Translations under genes and position numbers: made by a program
Assembly: GCA_002682825.1 (NCBI GenBank)
Contig: NOKP01000016.1
Coordinates: forward strand, 849,593 to 913,592
From: Neonectria sp. B-13
Lineage: Eukaryota; Ascomycota; Sordariomycetes; Hypocreales; Nectriaceae
Direction: 5' to 3'
DNA length: 64,000 bases
The notes under the pieces: generated by a model
What the model was told of the DNA's origin: nothing
The model's input: only the letters and a program-made list of their open reading frames with translations
Databases searched by the model: none
Shown here: in pieces, positions 45,101 through 57,108 of the stretch
How positions within the stretch are numbered: position 1 is the first letter of the stretch
Layout: every line of letters begins with the position of its first letter

Positions 45101-46166
45101 AGCCTTTCTCAAGCTGCCTTATCTGCCGATACTTTAGGAGTTGAGGTTTCTTGGTTGGGTCATTGGCGGCTTCTAGGAGAGTAAGCTTCTTTTTTCTTTC
45201 TTTGCCGCCTGCAAAAACATTGCTGATGGTGCCTGAGACTTGGCGAATAGCTGGCGGTGCAGGAGGCTTCTCCGGGTTTGGCGCTTTTGGTTTGTGAGGG
45301 CCTAGTTTGGACATGAGCGTTGATTTTGTCGCCGGCCTAGCAATCACCCTGCGAGAACTTGCAGCGGCGCCAGGGCGACCCTGAGCTGTTTCTGGACCAG
45401 AAGTTGAGGAAACCGATGGCTTCGCTGGGGTGTGCTTGGATATTCGGTCTTCTGGAATAGTAACTTGTGGTCGAGGAATGTCTCGTCGCCCACGCTGACC
45501 CGGCGGTGGCTTTTGCGTGCTTTTCGGAGGAGCAGCGGCCTTCTGGTCATGGGGGGCCTTGACGTCCGTGATCCGGGATTCGGAGCGTTTGCCGTCTGAT
45601 TTTGTATCCTTGGATGGTTTCCCGTCTGGTTTCTGATCCTCGGAGGCATTCGGGTCTAAGTTCTCGTCTCCTTCTTCCCCCTTGAAAGTCCTTTCGAACT
45701 CCTCCAAATATTCTTCGAGAGATCTCTTATACACGGACTGTTCGAGGCCGCGTTCCATGCGCTTGCGATTTCGCTCCTCATGGCGAGCCATCTTGCTGTA
45801 GACTCTTTGCCTAACAGCCTGTCTCCATTTACCAATGTTCTTGTTGTTTTTGGTCTTATGGCCTTCCTTGCTTTTGCTTTCCTCCCAGCCGGTGAGCATG
45901 TCTCCACCAAGGTTCTCCTCCGGTTCCCACGAAGCATCGTAGAGAGGATAGCCATGCCAATCAATGAGATACCTTGTGGTTCCATCTATGACTGCCTCTG
46001 CAAGGATATCGTTGACTAGCCATTCATCGCCGGAGTCAGGCTCTTCTTCAATGGTTGACGTGATGGAATCAGCATCATTTCCCGTGTCCATGTCCACGTC
46101 CACGTCCATATCCATGGGTTTAGAGGGCGAATCCACCTCCATGGGTTTTGAGGGTGAGTTGCTCAT
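42138..46166 (-). CDS. Large chromodomain protein
   Basis: One uninterrupted reading frame of 1342 aa from the ATG at 46166. The N-terminus has short repeats (SPSKPMEVD, MDMDVDVDMD). The chromodomain follows at about residues 48-100, with WLVNDILAEAVIDGTTRYLIDW and then YPLYDASWEPEENL; the aromatic residues expected to hold a methyl-lysine are present. A basic coiled segment comes next, then a long disordered Pro/Lys-rich linker (about 150-450). A large folded C-terminal region (about 500-1340) contains FTHTCLAQNFWAMFG and other Trp-rich blocks, which I cannot assign to a named domain. Such proteins are common in filamentous fungi and are presumed to read histone methylation. The 3' end faces the Pex14/17 gene, 192 bp away. 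It is not clearly one of the Neurospora CDP proteins. Confidence 0.82.
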   Translation of the reverse strand: MSNSPSKPMEVDSPSKPMDMDVDVDMDTGNDADSITSTIEEEPDSGDEWLVNDILAEAVIDGTTRYLIDWHGYPLYDASWEPEENLGGDMLTGWEESKSKEGHKTKNNKNIGKWRQAVRQRVYSKMARHEERNRKRMERGLEQSVYKRSLEEYLEEFERTFKGEEGDENLDPNASEDQKPDGKPSKDTKSDGKRSESRITDVKAPHDQKAAAPPKSTQKPPPGQRGRRDIPRPQVTIPEDRISKHTPAKPSVSSTSGPETAQGRPGAAASSRRVIARPATKSTLMSKLGPHKPKAPNPEKPPAPPAIRQVSGTISNVFAGGKERKKKLTLLEAANDPTKKPQLLKYRQIRQLEKGSRDREGVVGPPKLPATLISLNPAEKNLAVQEAASGLNPVPTTNTEEIQTEVEDGEKVPTIAAKKKKKSVHWGDGLDAQETKETRVLKSPGPETSLFIDDPISASPTSIFRVESTVLPKEEGSEQSMGLPSIPQLSSALDISPLDNGGICPSTSSFKKDAKFGPSSTIWIPLTFEGILQENLDHCLPTLENSGAFVFTHTCLAQNFWAMFGDAPMEQLFRGSVTCHDDLTSLRTIADRLLLGSFGILCHIGELCILLHPSKCDHWKVGSQTESTPPFLRFIIFVAGAFLDPSALAPISFSPDTGTEDLPPGMRPALFRRVLGFEYTRLIPAMSQYTTDHHFFLAFPRSASPQAMFVARWLRSCNADCKIQTSLDPGQWSAFLNQDGGIVIIYEEAAWAIRLFPKFANLLNSKPEKFTFWLFTKSLKTPALVPHASSSFAEIGAIRLQPAFELGVAILITPSFFVSQPQQAYVLIKWAWKNRQGDVDRFQRARLVVCAGIDEWLYELTIERAEKPWSSTSTSDQRRETIEAAYKTWQLVRQMVILSAEEEPSPLIFAPESIDGNDEQSLVNWFGWWSIMNMDKFRRFSVLGSSEPDPTRLARHIKRPRFLSSTTTGTGEAHLHLGGEERAKHLAITSRRPSLAQAEPQLEGMPNDEVKPVIRRIESLIREVDYRCPVVLFKFPVSYWAPGMAFHFGDYYSQYSNYEKCFRWFKPFENENPYHNTMGALFYTIEGPWDPALYPQGVTPPRRPWLVMHRPVNVHRKKDWHASELLIWDATPSEKLSQSAQIYESDLIEAQREMIRVWHEGNQIKNRNQPLMKVWIAGFDDALPNSNNSLEMALDDLRSVCLETRRWLPAPEHAMLDRGWKLVKPGSAPTTPTPRSPAVDRMDIDGPDNVEKGNVPEMKAVFQAPRGRIPGPTKSGNRLYEHTMESLRRVPDDTEYSMEYLFRPTLEWYREQLAEGRGFEHISVLPWQVIFKGYHLPDPEAE

Positions 46167-47721
46167 TGTGTCTGGTGGTGGTACAAAGCCCTATCGCTAA
46201 ACACTCACCACCAAACGCAATCACCCTGCACTGGGCTACGTGACCAGGATGGCAGGGACTGTGATGGGGCCAGAGCGGGTGGGTTTTCGTTCGTCGTTAG
46301 GAATCTCGATTGCACATAGTGCGAGTGAGACTTGACAGGGCGTTTGGTCTTTTGTTCGTGGAGTTCTTGTGTGAAAATCGAAAGGAAGAAAGCTTGGAAT
46401 GAGAAATCAACTATTTTGGACGATCGCAGGAGGTCCAGGACTAGGTGGGGGCAAACAGGGAGTTATGGTCAGGTGCCTGAGTGCTGGTGTTGGTGAAGGG
46501 GCCAAAGATGGAGGATGGCACTTGCATGAAGATGCACGGCCTGTTTGTTGTTTACCTGCACACAGGCGCCTTCGAAAGCGGCGGCACGTGATGCGTGTGT
46601 TGATGAGCGACAGCGGCCAGCGGCCTACGGACACACTTGTCATTGACTCACGGGACTTGAATTGAAGACGCGATGCTTTCTAGGGCATTGCTTGGTAATG
46701 CGCATACAAAGGGTTTTCGCTTCTAGTAACTTTGGAAATAATCAGGCCTAGAAGGTTGCAACTGCTACTTGTCCATGCTGCCTGCAAGAGGTTAGATTTA
46801 GCAACCACGTATGGAGCCTCTGTGCAGATTAGAGACGGGGTCTTGGTGCCTGGAGCCACGGAATGCAGCCAACGCAGCTAGCTCTACCTCGTACTAACAG
46901 TGCCTAGGTACCTACTAGTTGGTTTGTACCACGTATTCGGCAATTATTGGGAAGCGGCAGCAACAGCATTTGGCGCCAAAGAGAGGTGATGCAAGGCGGC
47001 TGTGCAGTGGCTTAAGTTGCCTTACGGAATCTCTGTGGAGGGGAGGCAAGTACCCGATACTTGATGGATAAGATCCCCGACCTGCTCAACGTGTGGTCGG
47101 GTCGGATTCGACCTGCAACCACTGATGCGGCGCAGGTGGTTGCCCGGTCCTGTAGTACCTAGTTGCGCCTCTGTCGTCGCCCTGCAGCACTCGTCAATTA
47201 CGTCCCCGTGTACCAGCGGATTCGTGTAGAGCACTAAACGATCGGAGGGTCCCGTATCTGAAGGCTCACTCATCACCAAGGTAACTCCTTTCCTGAGTAC
47301 TAAGTCGGGTGCGATTATCGACATCACGATTGGAGCCTATTATCAGGTAACTGTCATTCAGTGATTGTCACAAGTCCTTCTTCTTTGTCGCTGCCTGGGA
47401 CGCCCTCGTCCCCTTTTCCGGCCGAGTGCTTTGCCCCAAGCTCCGTCCAGGCGTTGCCATTTTTTGGGCCAGGTTGCATTCCCCTCCACTACTAGTACCA
47501 CTGGGCTGCTACAGTACATTTCAACAGTACCAAGTACACCGTTACTTTACCCCTCGGCACCACGGGATAAGGTACGACGACCGCCTATCGCCAGAGCCGC
47601 GCATTCTCTCCCTCTCCACATCCCACACATCATCTACGTCGACTCCCTCGTCTCCAGCGCCAGCGCCTTCGCCCTCACCCTCATCCTCCCGACGACTTCG
47701 CTGAAGCCACCCATCGCTACC
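46167..47721. other. Divergent promoter region of chromodomain and Rab genes
   Basis: About 1.55 kb with no gene seen. The right end (47.45-47.72 kb) is pyrimidine-rich, as expected of the Rab leader. Confidence 0.6.
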
Positions 47722-48668
<947 letters not shown>

Positions 48669-49372
48669 GTTTTCTGCGGGAACCGTTTCGCGACGGGTTA
48701 TAGGGCTTGGGGGGAGGGATACCAGGCGTCTCGTTTGTTCCCCGGAATGCTCGTCACATAAGGAGAGACTCGAGGAGACGAGGAATCGTGATACGTCTTT
48801 TTTGATATCAGAAGGCGCGGTTACTTCGGCTTTCCTTTGTTCTTGTTTGTCATGATGGTTGTCTGGGGTTGATGCGTCCAACGATCGCTGCGACATGGTC
48901 ATCTTACGTAGCTGAAATGAATCCTTTAATGCTCATACTCACCATGGACCCCTTTGTTGCGTTTGACTCGGACCCTACTGCCTTCACCTGCAAGATGACG
49001 GTACTTATGGCGGGGTCACTCCCTCAGGCCGTCTCAACAGGCGCTGGCGCCATTCTCCAGTCCGTTTTCGTGACGTCTTGAATGGGTTTTCCCAGCAATG
49101 TTCGGGCCACGCACCGGGTTTCTCTCGCTTGGGTCTGTCTCGACCTCGATTCAGCGGGCGGTCTTGGCAGGTGGCATGTGTGCCGTCTGAGCGGTGTCCA
49201 CGCCGGCTCCACCCATCTCCGATAAGAACAGCTCGAGCTTATCGCAGCGGAGAAAATCCGCTGCCGACCAAATTTTTTGGGAACTCGCCCGCCATCGCCG
49301 CAAAGCCAGTCCAGATAATTCCACCATCCGTGAAGACTGCGACAAACGAGCCGCAACGCTTTTCTGAACACA
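48669..49372. other. Intergenic region between YPT31 and BRX1
   Basis: About 700 bp: 3' end of the Rab gene and promoter of BRX1; no gene seen. Confidence 0.6.
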
Positions 49373-50414
49373 ATGGCCGCCGTTTACAAATCCATCTCCA
49401 AGTCGGGTGCGACTAAGACCAATGCGCCAAGCACTGGCATCAAGAAGAACAAGCAAAGGGTCTTGATCCTCTCCTCCAGAGGTGTCACCTACCGGTAAGA
49501 AATCTTGCCCACGGCTCGACCATGACCGAGCGCATTCGTCTAACAGGGATTTTCCGCATAGTCACCGCCATCTATTGAACGACATTGCCTCGATGCTCCC
49601 TCACAGCCGAAAGGATGCTAAGTTCGATTCCAAGACGAAGCTCTACGAGTTGAACGAGTTGGCCGAACTCTACAACTGCAACAACGTCCTCTTCTTCGAG
49701 GCGCGAAAGGGAAAGGATCTTTACGTGTGGCTCAGCAAAGTTCCCAATGGGCCTACCGTCAAGTTCCACCTCCAGAACTGTGAGCATAGACGATTCCATA
49801 GACCAGTTTTCGAATGCTAACGCAGAACAGTGCACACCATGGAGGAACTTCACTTCACAGGAAACTGCTTGAAGGGCTCAAGACCGATTCTGTCATTCGA
49901 CGCTGCTTTCGAGAAGCAAGCCCACCTCCGAGTCATCAAGGAACTTTTCCAGCACACCTTTGGCGTTCCCGAAGGTACCCGCAAATCGAAGCCTTTCATT
50001 GACCACGTCATGGGATTCAGCTTTGCTGACGGCAAGATTTGGATCCGGAACTACCAGATCAACGAGGTGGAAGCTGCGGCGGCCAAGGACGGCGAGGAGG
50101 AAAAGACCACCAGGGCGAAGGCTTTAAACAAGGAGACGGAGATGAACCTCGTCGAGATCGGCCCCCGATTCGTCCTCACGCCCATTGTGATCCAGGAGGG
50201 ATCGTTCGGTGGACCCATCATCTACGAGAACAGGGAGTTCGTGTCGCCAAACCAGGTCCGATCCGATCTTCGAAAGACAAAGGCCTCGCGACACAATGCT
50301 CGCGCGGAGCAGACGGTCGGGCGGTTATCCAGGAAGAGCGACTTGGGACTGCGGTCCAAGGGCGGCCACCGGGTGCCCAAGGACCAGCTGGATACCAAGA
50401 TGCTGTTCGCTTAG
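49373..50414 (+). CDS. BRX1: Ribosome biogenesis protein Brx1 (Brix domain)
   Basis: Exons: 49373..49494, 49562..49779, 49831..50414 (307 aa; yeast Brx1 is 291). Both introns are GT-AG and phase-correct. The Brix domain starts with RVLILSSRGVTYRHRHLLND, including the conserved HRHLLND start across the first intron. It continues with LFFEARKGKDLYVWLSK, VKFHLQN, HTMEELHFTGNCLKGSRP and FSFADGKIWIRNYQI, and the expected ending EIGPRFVLTPI then FGGPIIYENREFVSPN. A basic tail follows. Brx1 acts in the nucleolus in early 60S subunit assembly with Ebp2 and in 27S pre-rRNA processing. Confidence 0.96.
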
Positions 50415-51424
50415 ACGTTGTGATGCCTGTCGATACTCTGGCTTTCTGTGTCTCTCTAAAACCGGGACGGGGTGTAGGAGTTCATGGGGGATTCTGTAGT
50501 GCAGTTCATCATAAAAAGGAAATCTCGCTTGTTTTTATTGCGCATGTTTTATGATCACCTCTGTTAATTTATCCCAGTTCCCCAGATGTACAACTCGGCA
50601 ATCAGTTGCATCATTATTTGGTCCGCGGTCGGCAAATGTTCGGGGATTTGGTATCTAGACGCGACCCAGGCCGGCTGCCCCGACGTGTCAGTCACGGCCC
50701 CCTTTCTCCAACTCTCGTCTTCCATCTCATCTGCGACATCACCCAAGCATGGTCGGAATCGAAATCCTCTTGCCCACCACAATGATACATAACTGTTTCT
50801 CCCAATTGATGCCCCAGTGCATTTCCCGTCCCTTTCTAAGCCCCAAAGACGGGGTGGCCGGTCAGTAGGCCCCCGAGTGTTAGACGCTTCTCGGTGACTC
50901 AACAGTCGACACCGCGAAGCTACGCCGGAGCTTCAGCGCTCTATCTCATCTTCACTCACCAATTCTTTACGGACTCCCGTGAAGATCAGTGCGGTACTTG
51001 TCATCTCAAGCACCTTCCCAGAACATCACCATTATCCGAACAACCAGGCGTGCTTTGATACCATCTTATCAAAGCTACCTTACCTAGTACGGCTTTGGTT
51101 GACTAGTCATACCAATCCACTGACCTTTTCGGTCCCCATCATACATCAAAAATGACATTTATACTTGGTAAGCTTCACGCTTTCATCTTCAAATAAATGG
51201 CTAACAGACCTAGATTCCTTCGCAGTGGCGGTTCGCCGTCTTTAATACCCAACAGAGGATCAGTCATAAACAACAAAGAAGAAGCGACACAAACTTTCGT
51301 GTTATACTTCTCTTTTGCTGTTGAACCCCGAAAATCCGCGTCTCCAACCTAGGAGCCCCATCCATTACCCAATCAATTCCATCAACATATCCCCATCTTC
51401 CCTTTAAACAAAAGCCAAGAATTC
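50415..51424. other. Intergenic region
   Basis: About 1 kb between BRX1 and the F-box gene; no gene or clear signal seen. Confidence 0.6.
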
Positions 51425-52775
51425 ATGATGGCATCCTTTTCAACTGAAGCACCCTGCTTGGCGGGTCTCCCCGTCGAGATTCTCCTTGATATCTATCACC
51501 GGCTTGATCTGGACAGCATCTTCAATCTCGCCGCTACCAGCCGGACGTTTTTTGACCTGTTTACAGAAGGCAAGGCATCGATATTGCTTCCGGTTCTGTC
51601 TCGGGACTTCAGTCCGCTTGATGAGCTTTTGCAAATTTATACCGCCTCCGATGACGACTTGGACTTGCCTGGAGGACTGTATGCGCCTCGTCGGATCATC
51701 TTTCAGCGTCATGCTGGGGACAGAGGGACAGTGCTTGCTCCACGGTCGGAATGTTGGCCTACGGCTACAACTGAATCTCATCATGGCTTTACAAATGTCG
51801 TTAAAGCACGAAAGCCCAACGCACCTGCAACCTCGGCTCTGAAAACGGTTGTCTTGACTGAACGCGACCTGGGGCCTCTCCTCAAATACTGCCGACTCGT
51901 CCGCAGATGGGAGGAACGGTTTCCCCAAATGAGGTGGTTTCACGAGCCAGAGGACTGCAGACTCCTCCGGCCGCACGAGGCGGAGAGGTTTCGAAAAGCA
52001 TTCTATAGATGGTGGCTCTACGGGTTCTACTTCCACGGCGAGCTACCAAGGCCGAGGGCTGGGCTTCCCGAGCCGTATGTGGATGACCTTCGGACTAGTC
52101 AAATGCGATATCACTCCACGAGTGAGTTACTAGAACTGATGGACCTAGTTGAGACGATGAAGGATGTTGTTTTGCATTATCTCTGTCCTCGTCTTGACCC
52201 TAACCAGCAACATGTAAGTTTGACGCGAGACTTGACGCGAAGTCGCCCGCTGACAAGATGTCTAGGATGATTATGACCTGCCGCTTATCGACACTGTTGA
52301 TCGTCCTCAGTCACTGATGACTGGCTGGAACGATCAAAGCCGATGGAGTCGTATTGTTAAGACGTATGCGAAGCTGGGTCCTGATCAGTTGATCCATCTA
52401 TTCGAAAACATCTACAGCTACCCCCGCAAGCGACTCATCGTGGAAGCGAGTTTGCACCATTCCAACTTCACCTTGGACCAAGAATCTATCCAAATCGCCA
52501 TTAGATGTGCTTTAGATGAGCGACGCTGGCTGGATAGGATGCCAAGCCTGGCGGAGGACAGCGTGGGAGGCATCATCGACTTCGACGACGAGCGCGACGA
52601 CGAACGTCTGACGTTTTGTGGCGATGCCAGCCCGGACGGGTCTCTGCCATCAGGGCTCAAGTTTGTGCGATCCTTTTCGCAGTATTCGCCTCGGGGAGAC
52701 GATGGGTCGTACTTGGAGGAGCCGCACCAACAGAGCTGGACGGGTGGGCGGTTCATGGTACCTTCAGTGCGCTAG
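51425..52775 (+). CDS. F-box protein
   Basis: Exons: 51425..52213 and 52266..52775 (432 aa); the 52-nt intron has GTAAGT and TCTAG and keeps frame. Residues 10-50 form an F-box (LAGLPVEILLDIYHRLDLDSIFN followed by AATSRTF), which would bind Skp1 in an SCF ubiquitin ligase. The rest has several Trp-rich stretches (RRWEERFPQMRW, FYRWWLYGFYFHGELPRP) and an acidic end with DFDDERDDER. No LRR, WD40 or kelch repeats are seen, so the substrate is unknown. This is a large and fast-changing class in filamentous fungi. Two adjacent ATGs start the protein (MMASF). Confidence 0.8.
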
Positions 52776-53919
52776 GTCTTGATTTGCAACGGATCTTGGA
52801 CTAGTGGGCTGAGGCGCCTCGCGTTGGAAGATATTAGATTGCCTGAGGAGTATAGTTAGATATAGAAGATTGGCGCTTCGGCCCTGGTCTATGAATTGAC
52901 TTGATGTGGAGAAGTTTGTTTGTTGTTGATGTGAATGCTTGGGTGGTACTGAGCAAGCCAGAAGATCCGTGACTAAATATGCAGTTTAAATGTCACTGAA
53001 AACCTATCATGAAGCTCACCTCTAGCAGTGTACATTTTCAACATCTCGTTTTCAATAAACGCCAATGGTCTGAGGCCACTGGGTGGATCTTGTGGTGGTG
53101 GTGGAAGGTTCCCCGAGGAGGCCAGTGTACTGTACTGAGTAGGTTGGTAGGGTCGCCCACTAACAACACAGCGGAGGCTCGTCTCACTGGCCAGCAGAGC
53201 CTAGGCCAGCCCACCAAAACCAGCCTCGACCACCGAGCCTCACCTTCGCATCCAACTTAGAGATAGCTCGGCTCAGGCCAATCTACACTCCTCCGCGCCG
53301 CTCCCTTTGCCGCTCCCCACGGCGCTGCGACGCCAGCCCAACTGCGCCCAGCAGAACATCGCCCTCGGTTGAAAGGCCTGGCACATGCCCTGATCGCCTG
53401 GAGCGCCCTGGGTTTAGCTGCCGCAAGGTGCTCATCGCACCATCCTGGTCCTGTCTCTTCCGTCTGGAGAGTTGAGGAGAGCTAGTCGCGCTTACTCGGT
53501 ATGTTCACCCGCATTCACTTGAGCTCCTATTTTTATGCGGCTGGTCGCATGGTGTTCGGCGTTTGGGTTTTTGAGCCTCGCCTGCTGTTCGCTTGTTCTT
53601 CTCTCTTGGTTCGCGCGTCTGTATGCTGCTTGGTAAATAAAAGCCGGCTTAAGGGGTCCCCTCGCCTGAGTCCGGTCTCATAGTTAACAACACTTTGTTT
53701 CCCTGCATACGTTTGGGTTTCCTGTTTTACCCCGGCACTTGCTTTGTCCCCCCTTCTTGCTTCTTTTCACGCGATCCAAGCTGACCTCACCTAGATATCG
53801 ACACCGGCGGGGGGCAATAGTGAGATTAAATCGGTTCTCTTTAGTAGCCACATTTTCAACCTCAGCAGAGCTTCTTGGTGCTATTGGTTTCTCAGTGAGG
53901 AGTCTGATTGCAGTTGAAC
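52776..53919. other. Intergenic region and HDA1 leader
   Basis: About 1.1 kb. The last 400 bp are pyrimidine-rich and may hold the 5' leader of HDA1, possibly with a leader intron ending GATTGCAG near 53911. No gene seen. Confidence 0.5.
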
Positions 53920-56334
53920 ATGGACGTGGACGTCCCTATGGGGGGCGATGATCATCCCATGAAGGATGTCGATGCTCCCAACGGGTTTCCCCAGCCTGGA
54001 AGCCATGGCATCGACGACGATGACACTGCATCTGAAGAGGGCAGTTTGAACCCAGACAGCGACCCAGAGCCCCAGGATCTTGCATTGGATCAGATGCGAC
54101 GGCGAGGCCTTCTCCCAACAGGCGTTTGCTACGACGATCGCATGAAGCTCCACATGAATGCAGACTTCAGCCCGAATACCCATCATCCCGAGGACCCTCG
54201 TCGCATCCATGAGATCTTCAAGGCTTTTAAGAAGATGGGCCTTGTCTACACCGGTCCATCAACGGAGCTTGCCAGAATCATTAAGGAGTGTCCGACAAGA
54301 TACATGTGGCGGATACCTGCTCGTCCCGCGACAAGGCAGGAAATCTGCCTCGCCCATTCCCCCGACCATTTGAGCTGGGTCGAGAGTCTAGAACACATGA
54401 GCACAGCCGAGCTCCGGGAACTGACAAGACAGTATGACCAAGGCCGCGAATCTCTTTACGTTGGCAGCATGTCTTACCCGGCTGCTATGCTCTCCGCCGG
54501 GGGTGCCATCGAGACATGCAAGACGGTTGTGACAGGGCAAGTGAAGAATGCCTTTGCCGTGATTCGCCCCCCCGGACACCACGCCGAGTTTGACGCGCCG
54601 ATGGGTTTCTGCTTCTTCAACAACGTCCCCGTGGCAGTCAGGGTCTGCCAACAGGACTATCCAGATATCTGTCGGAAGGTTCTGGTTCTGGATTGGGATG
54701 TCCACCACGGCAACGGTGTCCAAAACATCTTCTACCATGATGCCAACGTCCTCTACATCTCATTGCACGTATATCAAGACGGCATCTTCTATCCCGGAAA
54801 GCCCCCAAATTCCATGACGCCTGATGGTGGAATCGAGAACTGCGGCAGCGGCGCCGGACTCGGCAAAAATGTCAATATTGGCTGGCACGACCAGGGCATG
54901 GGCGATGGAGAGTACATGGCAGCCTTCCAAAAGATTGTTATGCCAATTGCCAAGGAATTCAACCCCGATCTCGTCGTAATTTCTGCCGGCTTTGACGCGG
55001 CAGACGGCGACGAATTAGGAGGCTGCTTTGTCTCCCCTGGCTGTTACGCTCACATGACCCACATGTTGATGTCCCTGGCCGATGGCAAGGTCGCGGTGTG
55101 TTTGGAGGGCGGCTACAACCTCAAGGCTATCTCAAACTCTGCAGTTGCCGTGGCGAGGACTCTCATGGGCGACCCTCCACCAAAGATGGAGATCCCCAAG
55201 ATCAACAAGGAGGCAGCGCGCATCTTGGCCAAGGTCCAGGCACACCAAGCTCCATACTGGGAGTGTATGCGGCCAGGCGTTATCAACGTTCCTGACGTTC
55301 AGAAACTCAACGCAAACCGCCTCCACGACGTCATCCGGAATGCACAGCGACAGGTCCTTCAGTCCAAGCATAACATGGTACCACTGTATGTGCAGCGCGA
55401 GCAGCTGTACAAATCGTTTGAGAACCAAGTTTTGGTCACGCCAAATCTCCACGACGCGAAAAGAATTCTGGTGATCATTCACGATCCGTAAGCCACTCGC
55501 TCATTCATTCCCTCGCAGGCTTTGCCAACTGACCCCTTTTAGGCCCCAACTTCTAGCGCAGCCGGACGTCATCGACACAACCCTCGAGTCGCATAACGCG
55601 TGGGTGGTATGTACTATCCGTTTCTGTTTCAATTTTGGGTGCTAACTGTTTAGGTCGATGGAGTAACTGACTACATCGATTGGGCAGTCGGCCAAAAATT
55701 TGGGGTCATGGACATCAACGTGCCCGCGTACATTACGCACGATGAAGTAAGCATCCTGGTCCAAAACAATCCCTCTCTTCTAACAATGCAGGACTCTGAT
55801 TCCTACATACCCGCATCCAAGGAGAAGGCTCTCCAGCAGCAGCTTCAGTCTCTAGTCTGTTATCTCTGGGACAACTACCTTCAGCTCTACGATGCCGACG
55901 ACATCTTCGTCATGGGCGTGGGAAACTCATACCTTGGAGTTAAGGTTCTCCTACTAAACAGAGGTACCCTTCTCTTATTTTCTCTTACAAGACACATTTA
56001 TGGCTAACTTCTCCTAGATTGCAAAGCGAGAATCTCCGGGGTAGTCAACTTTGTGACAGGCAACCTCCGGCCTGTCAAGTCCGACATCGATGGTGACCTG
56101 TCCTCTTGGTACAAGGAAAACTCTCGCGTATACGTTGCCGGTGACCACGCGTGCTGGTCAGACCTTGATCTTACTCGAAAGGTCAACAAGAGACGGTTCG
56201 GGACCGTGGTGAGAAGCCCCATGTTCGGGCTCAATAAGATGATGCAGGGACATGCGGAGGAAGCGCAGGAGTGGATTATGGGGAGAACTTCGGAAAACTC
56301 GGACGGGGATACGACGGAGGACGACAAGCCATAA
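53920..56334 (+). CDS. HDA1: Class II histone deacetylase Hda1 with Arb2 domain
   Basis: Exons: 53920..55487, 55543..55606, 55654..55746, 55792..55963, 56018..56334 (737 aa). The first ATG is at 53920. An acidic N-terminus of about 60 residues precedes the deacetylase domain (about 70-430). Zinc and active-site motifs are complete: RPPGHHAEFDAPMGFCFFNN, VLDWDVHHGNG with the catalytic His pair and metal Asp, ISAGFDAADGDELGG and CLEGGYNL. The C-terminal part (about 480-735) matches the Arb2 domain found in yeast Hda1 (VDGVTDYIDWAVGQKFGVMD and NSYLGVKVLLLNR). Hda1 removes acetyl groups from histones H3 and H2B in the nucleus; in fungi it also works with chromodomain and HP1 proteins in heterochromatin. 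A genuine, intact gene. Confidence 0.96.
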
Positions 56335-57108
56335 TGATCTATCTATATATGTAAGATACAAGGCCTAGGATGGTGCTGTAGAGAATCGACGGCTGACTTT
56401 CAGGGGCTCCAAAGGCTGAGGATGGAGAGATTGCCGGACTGCAGACGTGCGTTTGGGTGTATGACCTTCTTCTTTCGCACGATATATATAGCGTGACGGC
56501 CCCATACTTCATATTTGAACGCTACTAAGATTTTCTACATATTTGGAGCTGAATTGCTCTTGACGTGTCGTGCAGTGCTATCGTCGCCCACATGTTTTCG
56601 AGGCGTACACGTACAGGGGGGTACAGTGCAACACGGTGCATACGCAGCGGGGCACTGTCTTCTTATCGCCTTATCCGGGGTTCGGGATCAAAATCTCCGT
56701 CCCATCCATCTTTCTGGAAAGCTCCTGACAGGAGTCGCAAAGACGCGTTGCTTTGCGCCCTCCCATCCAGCACGAAGTCAAGCCAGTTGTCAGGCTCTTC
56801 TCGAACAAGGCACCTGCCGGCCCGCTTCGCCGCGCACTCACAGCAAACATGGACCGCGATCGAGGTAGGAGGTAAGTCAATATCTGCATTTCCTTTGTCC
56901 CCATTGTCCTGCCCACTCCCCTTCATCATCCCATCCACCCACCTCAGACGGACCTGGAAGCCATCATTATTCGACACCCTGTTGGACTCGACACTCGTTA
57001 TTATACCTCCTGGACCGGTCGCGCATACTCTGGAACCTCGTTGGATTACTTCTTGGGGCTGTCAGATACTGGGAGGATCGACACATCGCTACCTAGTCCG
57101 CTCCCACG
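56335..57108. other. Intergenic region
   Basis: About 770 bp between HDA1 and the small repeat gene; a possible upstream exon of the latter cannot be excluded. Nothing else seen. Confidence 0.5.

Noticed and set aside
47060..47130. GC-rich hairpin-like stretch considered as a tRNA
   Set aside because: The T-loop consensus and the four-arm layout are missing.
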